Assembly: GCF_003999255.1 (NCBI RefSeq)
Contig: NZ_CP034791.1
Location: 1 to 64,000, forward strand
Length of the DNA stretch: 64,000 bases
Direction of reading: 5' to 3'
Origin: Caldicellulosiruptor changbaiensis
GTDB taxonomy: Bacteria > Bacillota > Thermoanaerobacteria > Caldicellulosiruptorales > Caldicellulosiruptoraceae
In this document: positions 27,601 through 35,259 of the stretch, piece after piece
Position numbering within the stretch: position 1 is the first letter of the stretch
How the letters are laid out: the number at the start of each line of letters is the position of its first letter
Notes under the pieces: generated by a model
Told to the model about the DNA's origin: nothing
The model's database searches: none
What the model saw: the letters and a program-made list of their open reading frames with translations, nothing else
Made by a program: the position numbers and the translations under genes

Positions 27601-27722
27601 AAAAAGAGCTTGAGATTTTAAAAGAGATTGGCTGTGATTTTGGACAAGGCTATCTCTTTAGCAAGCCAATTCCAAAAGAGGAAGTCGAAAAGTTGCTTTT
27701 ACAAAAGAAAGTTTTAATGTAA
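24675..27722 (+). CDS. Periplasmic-sensor PAS/GGDEF/EAL protein
   Basis: About 1015-residue membrane signalling protein. It has a signal segment (about 6-22) and an extracellular solute-binding (SBP_bac_3) domain (to about 250, with FSYVINGRVYGFSVDLAN). A transmembrane helix (VFSILYILFIIIFASSITIFV), PAS, a coiled coil and a second PAS/PAC follow. The GGDEF domain has an intact RVGGDEF (about 663) and the EAL domain an intact SVEALIRW (about 793) and DDFGTGYSSL. It could both make and degrade c-di-GMP in response to an amino-acid-like ligand. No RxxD inhibition site precedes GGDEF. It stands alone. Confidence 0.92.
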   Translation: MKRTLKVIIISILLFLFTSQVAYCYHKTIKFQVDKQYPPFSYVINGRVYGFSVDLANLIFEPDKYFLSVSSDTWENVYKRLVSGEIDITGPIVILEERKKGVYFTDPIFTRHVGIYTRKDFNKDITLNNLASFKIGVMKSDYTETLLKERLKIKNYLTFQTIEDEFVALLEGKVDAVIISQEIANYFLVKNNYADQVEIKLKDIFILESGFGISKKHPELVDYVNTRLKELIKNGIFDQLYYNYFSTYSPYYYEKKNREVVFSILYILFIIIFASSITIFVMRGINKRLQQGKEAYEKYAELLASNANVIVLTLNLKGEIIYFNRFAEEVTGYKREEVIGKRWVDIFIPEHKREYIEKLFSEIAEKKVLNNFENEIITKTGDVCWIIWNNVVVESPYLNEPLIISTGLDITPIKKNQRLLEESYEELEETNQELVNTLEILNKQTELLKEEEERYKFIVENISDCIWEFDVAEKRIEFYGNLKDYFETDKINPKIDYYAWLELYHPDDIKALMEKIQRAFELRDEKIEYEARIKDKNGNYKWVSVHIKVFYDNRGKPEKLIGINIDYSAKKEYEDRIKYLAYYDDLTNLPNRKLFENKLSELIKKAAQTGKIGAVILIDIDNFKDINDLYGHEVGDEYLRTISQKIAEYLKGLEVQNYFSRVGGDEFAIILNGLEKKDFVIEVCTEIQKIFENEIFLEKIERGLYTTVSMGISFYPEDGRDSKEILRNVDMALSLAKENGKNDFQIFMPFLLLKNLNKIEIEKNLRKAIENDEFVLYYQPVVNLENMEIHSVEALIRWFLPQKGMVSPLEFIPVAEESGLIVRIGEVVIEKALRDLRDWERKGINDIHIAINLSARQFKTKYFENTVAKLLEKYSVDPVKVSFEITETGAVENFDVSLKILGFLCQMGIKFLIDDFGTGYSSLIYLRKLPISGVKIDKSFISELMFSKESRAIVEGIILMAHKLGLKVVAEGIENKKELEILKEIGCDFGQGYLFSKPIPKEEVEKLLLQKKVLM

Positions 27723-27757
27723 TCTCAGTATAGTAAGTTTTTAAGTTGAATAAGAAA

Positions 27758-27806
27758 AGGAGCTGCAGATTTTGAAAAGAAGTAAGTAAAGCAGCTCTTT
27801 ATTTTT
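27758..27806 (+). terminator. Rho-independent terminator after the GGDEF/EAL gene
   Basis: GGAGCTGC (27759-27766) pairs with GCAGCTCT (27791-27798), followed by TTATTTTTT. Confidence 0.7.
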
Positions 27807-27928
27807 TCTCTGTAACTTCACACGAAATTTGGATTTTAAAAAATACTCTATGAGGGTATAAAAATAATTGTAAAAGAACTTTTTTATCACACAAAAGATT
27901 ATGTTAGTAAAGAGGGGAAAGACAGAAT

Positions 27929-28324
27929 ATGGGATATATTAATACTAATCTCCAAGAGGTTGTTGATATTGTGCTTAAAAATATTTCTCTTTCTGAGTTA
28001 GTAAAAGAAATAGATGTTACTGGCAGCGAAATAAGAGTTAAAATAAAGCCTGTGAGTATTTTGCCGGAGATAGCTTTAAAATTTACCATTACATCAGAGG
28101 CTGAAAAGATAGTGGTTCTATTTGATCCTGCAAAGAGTGTTATCATCTACGGATTTTTACTTGGGAAATTGAAAGATGAACAAATTCCAGGAATAACCCT
28201 TTTTAAAGAGGGGTTAGAAATTGATTTGCAAAAGCTACTTTTGCAGAATATAAAAGGGATAAAGATTCAGAATGTCTTTGTTACCAGTAGCGGAGAGATA
28301 AAAATAGATTTTTCCTGTGGTTAA
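27929..28324 (+). CDS. Hypothetical protein, 131 residues
   Basis: I do not recognise this protein. It is acidic to neutral with alternating beta-like strands (EIRVKIKPVSILPEIALKFTITSEAEKIVVLFD), no signal peptide and no cysteine cluster; the C-terminal sequence is KIDFSCG. A GAGGGG ribosome binding site precedes the ATG by 12 nt. It stands alone between two terminators and converges on spoVS. Codon use looks like its neighbours, so it is probably a real gene. Confidence 0.6.
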   Translation: MGYINTNLQEVVDIVLKNISLSELVKEIDVTGSEIRVKIKPVSILPEIALKFTITSEAEKIVVLFDPAKSVIIYGFLLGKLKDEQIPGITLFKEGLEIDLQKLLLQNIKGIKIQNVFVTSSGEIKIDFSCG

Positions 28325-28352
28325 AATGCTTTATTATGCGAGCATGAAAAAA

Positions 28353-28398
28353 CAAATGGGCTGCCAACCTTTTTGACGGACATTTGACAGCCCATTTG
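28353..28398. terminator. Bidirectional terminator between convergent genes
   Basis: CAAATGGGCTG (28353-28363) pairs perfectly with CAGCCCATTTG (28388-28398). It lies between the 131-residue gene and the convergent spoVS gene. Confidence 0.75.
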
Positions 28399-28415
28399 GC
28401 ATGTTTCTTTTTACT

Positions 28416-28676
28416 TTATCTTGACTTTACGATGAATTTGATAGCTGTTTTCTTTTCACCGTCTATTAAGATATCTGCAAATGCAGGTATTACATAAAGG
28501 TCTATTCCGTTTGGAGCAACCTTACCACGAGCAATTGCGATAGCTTTAACAGCTTGATTTACAGCAGAAGCACCAACAGCCTGAAGTTCTGCTTCTCCTT
28601 GTTCTTTTACAATAGCAGCAAGCGCATTTGCAACCTTCTGAGGCATTGATGAAGCAGCAACTTTTAAAACTTCCAT
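28416..28676 (-). CDS. spoVS: Stage V sporulation protein S
   Basis: 86-residue Alba-like protein: MEVLKVAASSMPQKVANALA, QAVGASAVNQAVKAIAIARG and FADILIDGEKKTAIKFIV are near-universal SpoVS sequences. SpoVS affects spore coat formation and septation in Bacillus, but it also occurs in bacteria that do not sporulate, so it is no proof of sporulation here. A strong ribosome binding site (GAAGGGGTGG) lies upstream of the ATG. It is transcribed alone. Confidence 0.95.
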   Translation of the reverse strand: MEVLKVAASSMPQKVANALAAIVKEQGEAELQAVGASAVNQAVKAIAIARGKVAPNGIDLYVIPAFADILIDGEKKTAIKFIVKSR

Positions 28677-28850
28677 ACAACCACCCCTTCAAATTCTTTT
28701 TTTGATAAAAACAAAGAAAAGTTTTAAGATATATACTTTTACAATATAAATTTTAATGGAAAAAAGTATAATTTTGCAAGAGTCAAAATGAAAGAATTTT
28801 GTTATCAAGGTTTGTAATTTCAGCTGAGATAAGATAAAATAGAATTCAAA

Positions 28851-29567
28851 ATGATACTTGTTAAAGATATTTTTAAGGGAGTGGGAGAAATTTTAGCCTT
28901 TTCAAACTTTCTAAATACTGTCATACAAAAGAACAACTGGATATATACAAAAGAGTTTTTAGAAAAACTCCGTATTCCAATACCAACTGAACAGCAGCTT
29001 AAAAACTTTGATATTGCAAATGCCTTTTACAAAGAGTTTTTATATATTGTCTATTCTCCTGACATAATATCCATGCTAAATTCAATGAAGATCTGGGGGG
29101 CAAACAATAATTTTGATATATTTACAGATTTGACTCTTGATATGATTCCTATTGTCTGGCTTGGCGAAGGTTATTATGGAATTGTGGAGAAGAATAAAGA
29201 GAGAATTATAATGCCATGTGCACTTTATCAGTACTTTGATGATTTGTATAAAAACTTTCCAGTTTCGAACTTTTCTGTACTTGACATTTGTGAGGCTTAT
29301 AAAAGACTTTTTGAAAGTGAAGAAAATGTTGCAATGAACATTGTATATGCAAAAACTATTGAGGATCTTAAAAGGGAATTTAGCAAGAATTTCAAAGACT
29401 TTGACATACTTTTTGAAGGACCTGGTTATTACGACCTTTATTTCAGTCCTGTTTCAAAAAGGTACATTGTTGCCCCAATTAGGGAGATTTTGAAGAAGAT
29501 GTTTGAGATACAACTTGTCTATTTCCACAAACTGCTCAATGTTCACGATAGGTTCAAAGAAAAATAG
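28851..29567 (+). CDS. Hypothetical protein 1 of a three-gene cluster
   Basis: 238 residues, unrecognised. It looks soluble, with no signal peptide or membrane segment, and is rich in aromatic residues (KFSVSNFSV, YDLYFSPVSKRYIVAPIRE). No catalytic motif is apparent. The start codon is ATG at 28851, with no obvious ribosome binding site, so the start is uncertain. It is followed after 42 bp by another unknown gene. All three genes of the cluster point the same way and end at a clear terminator at 31031, suggesting one transcription unit. Confidence 0.55.
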   Translation: MILVKDIFKGVGEILAFSNFLNTVIQKNNWIYTKEFLEKLRIPIPTEQQLKNFDIANAFYKEFLYIVYSPDIISMLNSMKIWGANNNFDIFTDLTLDMIPIVWLGEGYYGIVEKNKERIIMPCALYQYFDDLYKNFPVSNFSVLDICEAYKRLFESEENVAMNIVYAKTIEDLKREFSKNFKDFDILFEGPGYYDLYFSPVSKRYIVAPIREILKKMFEIQLVYFHKLLNVHDRFKEK

Positions 29568-29609
29568 GAATTAAGTTTAAAAAAAGGGAGCTGAGCAACA
29601 ATTAGAAAA

Positions 29610-30119
29610 GTGACAATTACATTTTTTAGCGAAGCTGTTTTAGAGAATTTCAAGGACATCTTTGGTGATGTGAAGATAGGCATGTTTACAGAGATTTCGC
29701 CTACATTTGAGGTTTTTATTGACAATCTCATACAAGCATTAAAATCTATGAATTTGAATATCAAAAAAGAGATAGTTGATGATATAATAATAGAAATAAA
29801 ACAAGTGCAGGTACACTATATGGGTTCTTCAAAGAATGTTACAGATGTTTTAAGAAAGCTTACTTTTCTTTACCAAAGAGATTTTTTGGAGTGCATGGTA
29901 AAATGCAATGTATTTTTAAAAAGCAGGGCTGATACAACATTTGCTGTCAAAAACCTTGAAGTAAAATATAAGCCCTTGCAAAGGTATAATGATACAGTGA
30001 GGACATTAGCAAAAGAAGTTTTAGAATACCTTCCGCTAAGAGATATGCTGGAGAAAGATTTTGAATACACAAAAAAGGCACTTGAATGGATAGAAGACAA
30101 TGGTGTGGTATCATCTTGA
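29610..30119 (+). CDS. Hypothetical protein 2 of a three-gene cluster
   Basis: About 169 residues, unrecognised. It looks helical and charged (VDDIIIEIKQVQVHYMGSS, LRKLTFLYQRDFLECMVKC). The start is doubtful: GTG at 29610 has no close ribosome binding site, and GGGAG lies 20 nt upstream, which could serve an ATT at 29601. The gene lies 42 bp after the first member and 94 bp before the third. Confidence 0.5.
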   Translation: MTITFFSEAVLENFKDIFGDVKIGMFTEISPTFEVFIDNLIQALKSMNLNIKKEIVDDIIIEIKQVQVHYMGSSKNVTDVLRKLTFLYQRDFLECMVKCNVFLKSRADTTFAVKNLEVKYKPLQRYNDTVRTLAKEVLEYLPLRDMLEKDFEYTKKALEWIEDNGVVSS

Positions 30120-30213
30120 TACAGAGATTTAAGAGATTTATTTTTAAAGTGATTTGGCGAGGGTTGTTTGGTTAAAAAGTGTAGTTTGAATCAGAAAAGA
30201 GGCTGATGTTCTT

Positions 30214-31029
30214 ATGGAAAAAAGAAAAGATAAAGATAAATTTTCTGTAAACACATCAAATAAAGAGACAATACTTGATTTTGTTGAGAGAAAGCTTTCA
30301 GAAAATGCAAGTATAAGAGAGCTTATGAAAGATGAGTTTGTAAGATTTACAAGCATAAGAGACTTTCTGTATTTTAAATTTTGCCCAGGTTATTTTGGCA
30401 TGTGTCCGAATAGTAAAAACAAAAAAGACAAGATGTGCAATCCTGCAAACTGCTGGGAAAGAAGATTTGCAGCCCTTTTTCCATATGGTTTTGACAATGA
30501 CTATATCTTCTATTACAATCTTGTAAAAGACACAATCACTCCAAGTATTTGCTACAGTTGTGGTAGCAGCAATGTTGAACTTGAGTGGCAGGATGAAGGG
30601 TATCTTGCCAAAATAGGGCTTATTAACTTTGCTGATATAGCTTATGTCAGATGCAATAGCTGCAAAAAGAAATACATGTCTCATGCAGATAACCTTGCAA
30701 TAGAGTTTATTGTAAAGCTCTTTTTGGCAAAACCCAGCAAAAGATCGCCAATAAAGCCTGGTCAGACAGTGGTGCTTCCAAAAGATAAGGTTGGGCTTGA
30801 GATATTTATAAAGCACTTGAACGAGACAAAAGACATTAAAACAGTGTGGCAAAAACTTGATCCATTTTCTGTAGCAAACCAATTTGGTGAACTTGACTTA
30901 AGCCTTGCTACTTCTGATTTTCTGTGCGACTATTATAACATTGATTATTCAACTGAAGATGATATTTCTCTTGAGAATTTTGAGGATATTGATATAAAGG
31001 ATTTGTTTGATGACTTTGAGGATAAGTAA
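30214..31029 (+). CDS. Hypothetical protein 3 with cysteine clusters and acidic tail
   Basis: 271 residues, unrecognised. Two cysteine groups stand out: CPGYFGMCPNSK...MCNPANCWERR near 60-85, and CYSCG...CNSCKKKY near 110-150, the second looking like a zinc ribbon. The C-terminus is strongly acidic (DDISLENFEDIDIKDLFDDFEDK). It could bind nucleic acid or another protein, but that is inference only. The ATG at 30214 follows AGAGGCTGATG. It is the last gene before a terminator. Confidence 0.55.
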   Translation: MEKRKDKDKFSVNTSNKETILDFVERKLSENASIRELMKDEFVRFTSIRDFLYFKFCPGYFGMCPNSKNKKDKMCNPANCWERRFAALFPYGFDNDYIFYYNLVKDTITPSICYSCGSSNVELEWQDEGYLAKIGLINFADIAYVRCNSCKKKYMSHADNLAIEFIVKLFLAKPSKRSPIKPGQTVVLPKDKVGLEIFIKHLNETKDIKTVWQKLDPFSVANQFGELDLSLATSDFLCDYYNIDYSTEDDISLENFEDIDIKDLFDDFEDK

Positions 31030-31030
31030 A

Positions 31031-31062
31031 TAGGCGGCAACTGCGCCGCCTATCGCTTTTTC
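31031..31062 (+). terminator. Rho-independent terminator after the unknown cluster
   Basis: TAGGCGGC (31031-31038) pairs perfectly with GCCGCCTA (31045-31052), loop AACTGC, followed by TCGCTTTTTCC. It could also serve the convergent pseudogene. Confidence 0.8.
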
Positions 31063-31080
31063 CTCATTACTCCAACAACT

Positions 31081-32737
31081 TTACAAATCAGAGATAACAA
31101 GTTCATTTATAAGCCATTGTCTTACTTCTTCTTCCTTGCAGGAGATATCTCTGATTTTGTCTATGTATCTATATTCGTCAATTCTTAGTTTGTAAAAGCT
31201 ATGAAGGCTGCAACGAGAATCAATTCTGAGGTATTTTGTATTTAACTCATTTAAGAATTTTGAAGGTTTTCTGCTGCAGCACAAATATAGCCTTTCATTT
31301 GCTCTTGTCATGCCAACATAGAAGAGTTTTTTATCGGTTGTTTCTTGAAGTTTTGCAACTTCATTGTCTTCGCAGTTTGAATATGGAATGATATTTGCAT
31401 TGAGCCCAATAATGAAAACAACTTTGAATTCTAAACCTTTAATAGAATGCATAGTGATAAGTTTTATACCATCTTTTTCAAAGCTGTCACCAGAATCTGA
31501 GTTTAAGAATATTGCCTTGAGTCCTTTTGAAGTAACATAATTATAAAAAGAATCTAAGTATTTTTTACTTTTACAAATTACTGCAATGTCTTTTAACTGA
31601 AACTCAAAGGCTAAGTTGTTCATAATCTCATTATAAACAAACTCTGCCTCTTCCTCTTCACTTTGAAAGATTTTTTGCACGGGTAAAGGGACCTTGTTTA
31701 TCTATCAGGGCTGGTTTTACAAAATTCTCATCCTCAATTATTTCTGGTGTTTTTTCTATGAGACTGTATGCGAGATTTGCAATCTGAACAGTCGTTCTAT
31801 AGTTTTTAGAGAGTATGTAACTTTTTCCTGTCATGTCGAAACCAATGCTTGCAAAAGATCTTCCTCTTACTAACCATGAATGCGTGTAAATACTTTGTGC
31901 TGTGTCTGCAATAAACATGATACTGGAATAACTCTTTTCAGAGTTATAGAAAAGTTTTATAATTTCTAATTGAGTCCTTGTCAGGTCTTGGCTCTCATCT
32001 ATTATAATATGTGTATACTTTGGAATTCTGTGTTCATTTTCTTTTAGGTAGTCTAAAGCAATCAAGGCCATGTCTTTAAAGTCAACAAGTCCATTTTCTT
32101 TTAGAAGTTGTGTATAAAGTTGCATAAGTTCAAAGATAGCCTTTTTTGTTTCTGAATTTTTTGCAATCTTTTGAGGAACATCTTTCTGACTTGTGGCTGT
32201 TCTTCCTATTCTATCAGTGCTTTGGTATTCCTCTAATTTTCTTATATTACATGCTTTTATCCATTCTATTTCGTCTAAAAGAAAATTGGCAAAAGCAAGA
32301 TCTATATACTGAACCTTTGGGTATTTGTCTTTGAGTTTGATGATTGCCCGATTGATAAAGTTGTATTTTACAGTTTTATTGTTTACAAGTTCAAGATTGC
32401 AACCAGAAGACTCTTTATATTCTTGGAAATACCCATAGATTATACTATCTATTGAACATATTTTGACCTTGTCTTTGTTGTCATTTACCAGTGCATCAAA
32501 TGAAAGAGAGATTTCTTCATCTAATTTATTATAAAGATATTTCAGGAAATTTACTAAAGTTTTATTAAATGTTACCATCAAGATCTTGGCATCAGGCGCA
32601 AAGCAGTATTCATTCAAAAGATAAACAAGTCGGTGTATTGCGATTGTAGTTTTACCAGAACCACCAACTCCATTTACTAAAACGTGTCAATTTGGCTTTA
32701 ACTGAACTAACTTTTTCTGTTCAATGTTCAAATTCAC
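31081..32737 (-). pseudogene. UvrD/Rep-type helicase, broken by a stop and a frameshift
   Basis: A single helicase of about 550 residues can be rebuilt in three pieces. It begins at GTG 32737 (site GGGGGT) as MNLNIEQKKLVQLKPN. An in-frame TGA lies at 32687-32689, just before HVLVNGVGGSGKTTIAIHR (Walker A). The long middle piece holds IIDESQDLTRTQLEI (Walker B) and KNYRTTVQIANLA. A one-base frameshift lies near 31677-31684 in the run reading GPF/PVQKIFQ. The last piece has KLITMHSIKGLEFKVVFI and YVGMTRANERLYL. Without repair it cannot give a full protein. Confidence 0.85.
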
Positions 32738-32982
32738 AAATATTACCCCCACAGTCAAAAACAAATGTTTTTACCTTTAGATTATTATAAACCAATTTTG
32801 TATTCTTTTCAAACAGAAACATTTTTAAGAGAGTATCAAAAGTTTAAAGGAAAATTTTTTTAATGTGACTTTGTATTTATTACCTTGGTTTAATAAACTT
32901 TTTTCAAATTAAAGCCATTTGAGAAATAACTTTTTGTGTTTACATAAATTAAAAAGCATGATAGAATAAAAACTAACACATG

Positions 32983-33299
32983 AGGGGGCTGTCCCAAAAC
33001 AATAATTTTTAATAACCAGAAACGAGCATTTAATACCATTAAATGCTAATATTGAACTATACAGCAAATAAAAGAAGGGTTGGGAAGTAGTTCTATCCCA
33101 ACCCTCTATTATCATCTTCGCTAATTTTTCTATGTTATAGGCAATACAAACCAAACCCCACTCAAGCTTTACACCCTTCATACCCCTGAATGGAAGACCA
33201 AGGGTTTATACTGAAGGAGATACTATCAAAGTGTACACTTTCCAGATTTAGAAATAATGGTAGATGAAATATTTAAAATAAGTTATTCTTGGGACAAGT
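32983..33299 (-). mobile_element. Internally deleted insertion-sequence remnant
   Basis: On the minus strand, 33205 to about 33100 reads LGLPFRGMKGVKLEWGLVCI and AYNIEKLAKMI. This is the C-terminal end of an IS1182-like DDE transposase. The outer ends look like imperfect inverted repeats: CTGTCCCAAAACAATAA near 32988 against, in reverse complement, TTGTCCCAAGAATAA near 33296. Almost all of the transposase is missing, so this is an inactive remnant. Between 32738 and 32982 I see no gene. Confidence 0.6.
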
Positions 33300-33434
33300 G
33301 AAGATATTCAGCTGGTAAGGTTTCAAATTTAGTGATAAAAAGACTGCGTTTTGTCGATGACAGTCTTTTGGATAGGTTTGAAGACAACAGGGGGCAAGAG
33401 TTTTTGATAAATCTTATAGGCAATAAAAACTAAT
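33300..33434 (+). pseudogene. Short coding relic before a terminator
   Basis: A reading frame of about 40 codons ends at 33433 with RLRFVDDSLLDRFEDNRGQE and FLINLIGNKN. It has no start codon or ribosome binding site and abuts the IS remnant. It is probably the last part of a lost gene. The family is unknown. Confidence 0.3.
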
Positions 33435-33480
33435 GCCACAGGCATGCAAGGAGAAAAATTAGAATGCCTGTGGCTTTTTT
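33435..33480. terminator. Terminator before a solo CRISPR repeat
   Basis: GCCACAGGCA (33435-33444) pairs perfectly with TGCCTGTGGC (33465-33474), followed by TTTTTTATTAT. The same arrangement, hairpin then CRISPR repeat, recurs at arrays 1, 4 and 6. Confidence 0.75.
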
Positions 33481-33510
33481 ATTATCAACCCCAAAGGGTA
33501 GGCTACAAAC
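33481..33510 (-). CRISPR. Solitary CRISPR repeat
   Basis: ATTATCAACCCCAAAGGG, then T, then AGGCTACAAAC: one repeat of the array 1 to 3 type with an altered outer end. It has no partner repeat within 790 bp and is a relic of a lost array end. Confidence 0.8.
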
Positions 33511-33537
33511 TTTTTATCGCTTTAAGAGTGTATTTTA

Positions 33538-33930
33538 TTATGAATGCAAATGTTTTTCGAGTTTTTTATCAAATGTATAGACTGTATAACCTTTGCATTT
33601 GTTTTGTGCAACTAATATAGCATCAACAAAATCAATACTTTTGTCTGCATAAAATTTGAATGCCTCAGTTAACATTTCTAAGTCTTGAACAAAGATATTT
33701 GGATGATTAAATAATTTTATCAACGTGTTGCAAATGTTTTTCCTTTCTACTTTGTAGACTTTTTCTAACACGTAAACAATTTCGGCAACTACTTCATTTA
33801 AAATTAATACTTCATTGTTTTTGATAATTTCCTTGGCAATTTGATTAAGCTCAGCAATGTCATTTAGTAAAAAACGCAGAATCACATTGGCATCAATTAG
33901 TTTTAAAATTTTCTTATTGTTCTTTCTCAT
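33538..33930 (-). CDS. PIN-domain ribonuclease toxin (VapC-like)
   Basis: 130-residue PIN protein. Acidic residues of the metal site are visible: KLIDANVILRFLL (Asp near 13), LNEVVAEIVYVLEK (Glu in the middle), SIDFVDAILVAQ (Asp near 101) and YTFDKKL at the end. VapC-type toxins cut tRNA or rRNA; here the target is unknown. The start overlaps the end of the upstream antitoxin-like gene by 17 bp, the classic toxin-antitoxin coupling. It ends 27 bp from a solitary CRISPR repeat. Confidence 0.85.
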   Translation of the reverse strand: MRKNNKKILKLIDANVILRFLLNDIAELNQIAKEIIKNNEVLILNEVVAEIVYVLEKVYKVERKNICNTLIKLFNHPNIFVQDLEMLTEAFKFYADKSIDFVDAILVAQNKCKGYTVYTFDKKLEKHLHS

Positions 33931-34174
33931 ATATTTCCCTCACAGTATTCTTCCATGCTTCTTCTTCACTGGGGATTAAATTAGGGTTTTTATATTTGCC
34001 AAACACACCAGACAATTCGTTTAGAATTTCATCACCTTTTTTACTTTTTTTTCTTTTATTTAGGGGTATTCTGACTATCAATTCAACAGGCATATTTTTT
34101 GCTGCTTCTGGAATGTCCACTATCTTTTCAAGTTGATAGCCATTTACTATCTTCCTAATTATCATTTTGTTCAC
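33914..34174 (-). CDS. Putative antitoxin partner of the PIN toxin
   Basis: 86 residues. The N-terminal half (MIIRKIVNGYQLEKIVDIPEAAKNMPVELIVRIPL) has the beta-rich look of small antitoxins. The C-terminal half (DEILNELSGVFGKYKNPNLI and EEEAWKNTVREIYEKEQ) is charged and likely wraps the toxin. It precedes and overlaps the PIN gene. A ribosome binding site AAAGGTG lies before the ATG. The family name is not certain; the role is assigned from position and size. Confidence 0.7.
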   Translation of the reverse strand: MNKMIIRKIVNGYQLEKIVDIPEAAKNMPVELIVRIPLNKRKKSKKGDEILNELSGVFGKYKNPNLIPSEEEAWKNTVREIYEKEQ

Positions 34175-34306
34175 CTTTTAATAAAACTACTTCTAACAAT
34201 AAATTTTAACATATCGGAAAAAAGTGTTCAATCAAACAAACTAAGAAGAGCACTTTATTTTATTGACACTTATAGATACAGGGAATTTTGCAACCTCAGC
34301 CACAGC

Positions 34307-34800
34307 GGTTCAATCCCCAAAGGGCAGGCTACAAACCCCGCTGAAGATACCAATTTTGAAGTCAATATAAAAGTGTTTCAATCCCCAAAGGGTAGGCTAC
34401 AAACTGAAGATGATGATGAAGATGAAGACGAAGACGACGGTTTCAATCCCCAAAGGGTAGGCTACAAACACAGAAACTCATTGCTGAAAGAGTAGGACAG
34501 GACTGGTTTCAATCCCCAAAGGGTAGGCTACAAACTTGAAGGTGATTACTACGTACTTGTTAAACCAGAAGGGTTTCAATCCCCAAAGGGTAGGCTACAA
34601 ACAGGCGGTGCTATTAGTGAAGTCTAAGAAGATGATAGGTTTCAATCCCCAAAGGGTAGGCTACAAACGGATGGTACTGGTAGTGTGATTTATAGTTTTC
34701 CGACGTTTCAATCCCCAAAGGGTAGGCTACAAACAGATTTTATTTATCACTCCATATATGAACTCTTCCAGTTTCAATCCCCAAAGGGTAGGCTACAAAC
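34307..34800 (-). CRISPR. CRISPR array 2 (8 repeats, 7 spacers)
   Basis: Repeats start at 34307, 34375, 34440, 34506, 34573, 34639, 34705 and 34771. The leftmost (oldest) carries GGGC at the variable position and a GGTTC end; the other seven carry GGGT. Spacers are about 35-38 bp. The spacer at 34405-34439 is a GA-rich low-complexity run of GATGAAGA-type units. The leader is at the right, so transcription is leftward. Confidence 0.97.
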
Positions 34801-35050
34801 ACGTTGAAAAGTTTGATTTTATTATATCAACATTATACATCCATGTCAATGTTTTTATATCAAAACATCTGTGGATAAGTCATCTCAGCAAAGAAAAATC
34901 AAGCCATAAAACCCTTTTAACCCCTTCCGTCTATCCAGTCGCTGCCAGCAATTTGATCTAATCTACACACTACAAGCCTGAAATCGCATACAAAACAAGC
35001 CTCAAAATTTTGCTACCGGAGGTCGACAGACATGACTTTTAGTCAAAATG
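34801..35050 (-). promoter_or_regulatory. CRISPR leader 2 with sigma-A promoter
   Basis: Minus-strand TTGACA (34844-34849), 17-bp spacer, TATAAT (34821-34826), 20 bp from the first repeat. Also present are CCTTCCGTCTATCCAG, GGTCGAC (35021-35027) and a final GACTTTTAGTCAAAATG. Same length and block order as leaders 1, 3, 4 and 5. Confidence 0.88.
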
Positions 35051-35208
35051 AAATCTCTTTCAATGTTGAGTGTATAAATATAAAAAATAAAATCTTTTTG
35101 AACGTTGATAAACAGCCCACCAATAAAGATGAGAACCAAAATGTTTTTAGCAAATAAAACATCAAGATATTTTGACACTTAAAACAAACTACATACTGAT
35201 GCACAAAA

Positions 35209-35254
35209 TATACTTTAAAGTATAATAAAATAGAGTATAATAAATATGAGGTGA
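35209..35254 (+). promoter_or_regulatory. Palindrome and 15-bp-period direct repeats before the ATPase gene
   Basis: A perfect 16-bp palindrome TATACTTTAAAGTATA (35209-35224) runs into two direct repeats 15 bp apart, AGTATAATAAAATAG (35219) and AGTATAATAAATATG (35234). The next position in register (35249) is AGGTGATTTTTATG, the ribosome binding site and start. It is a likely operator, possibly for self-regulation. The same design precedes the ATPase at 62914. Confidence 0.6.
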
Positions 35255-35259
35255 TTTTT

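Noticed and set aside
28416-28676. SpoVS as evidence of a spore former
   Set aside because: SpoVS occurs in many non-sporulating bacteria, so it was kept only as a gene call.
33300-33434. Complete small gene upstream of the 33435 terminator
   Set aside because: There is no start codon with a ribosome binding site and it abuts IS debris, so it was recorded only as a possible relic.
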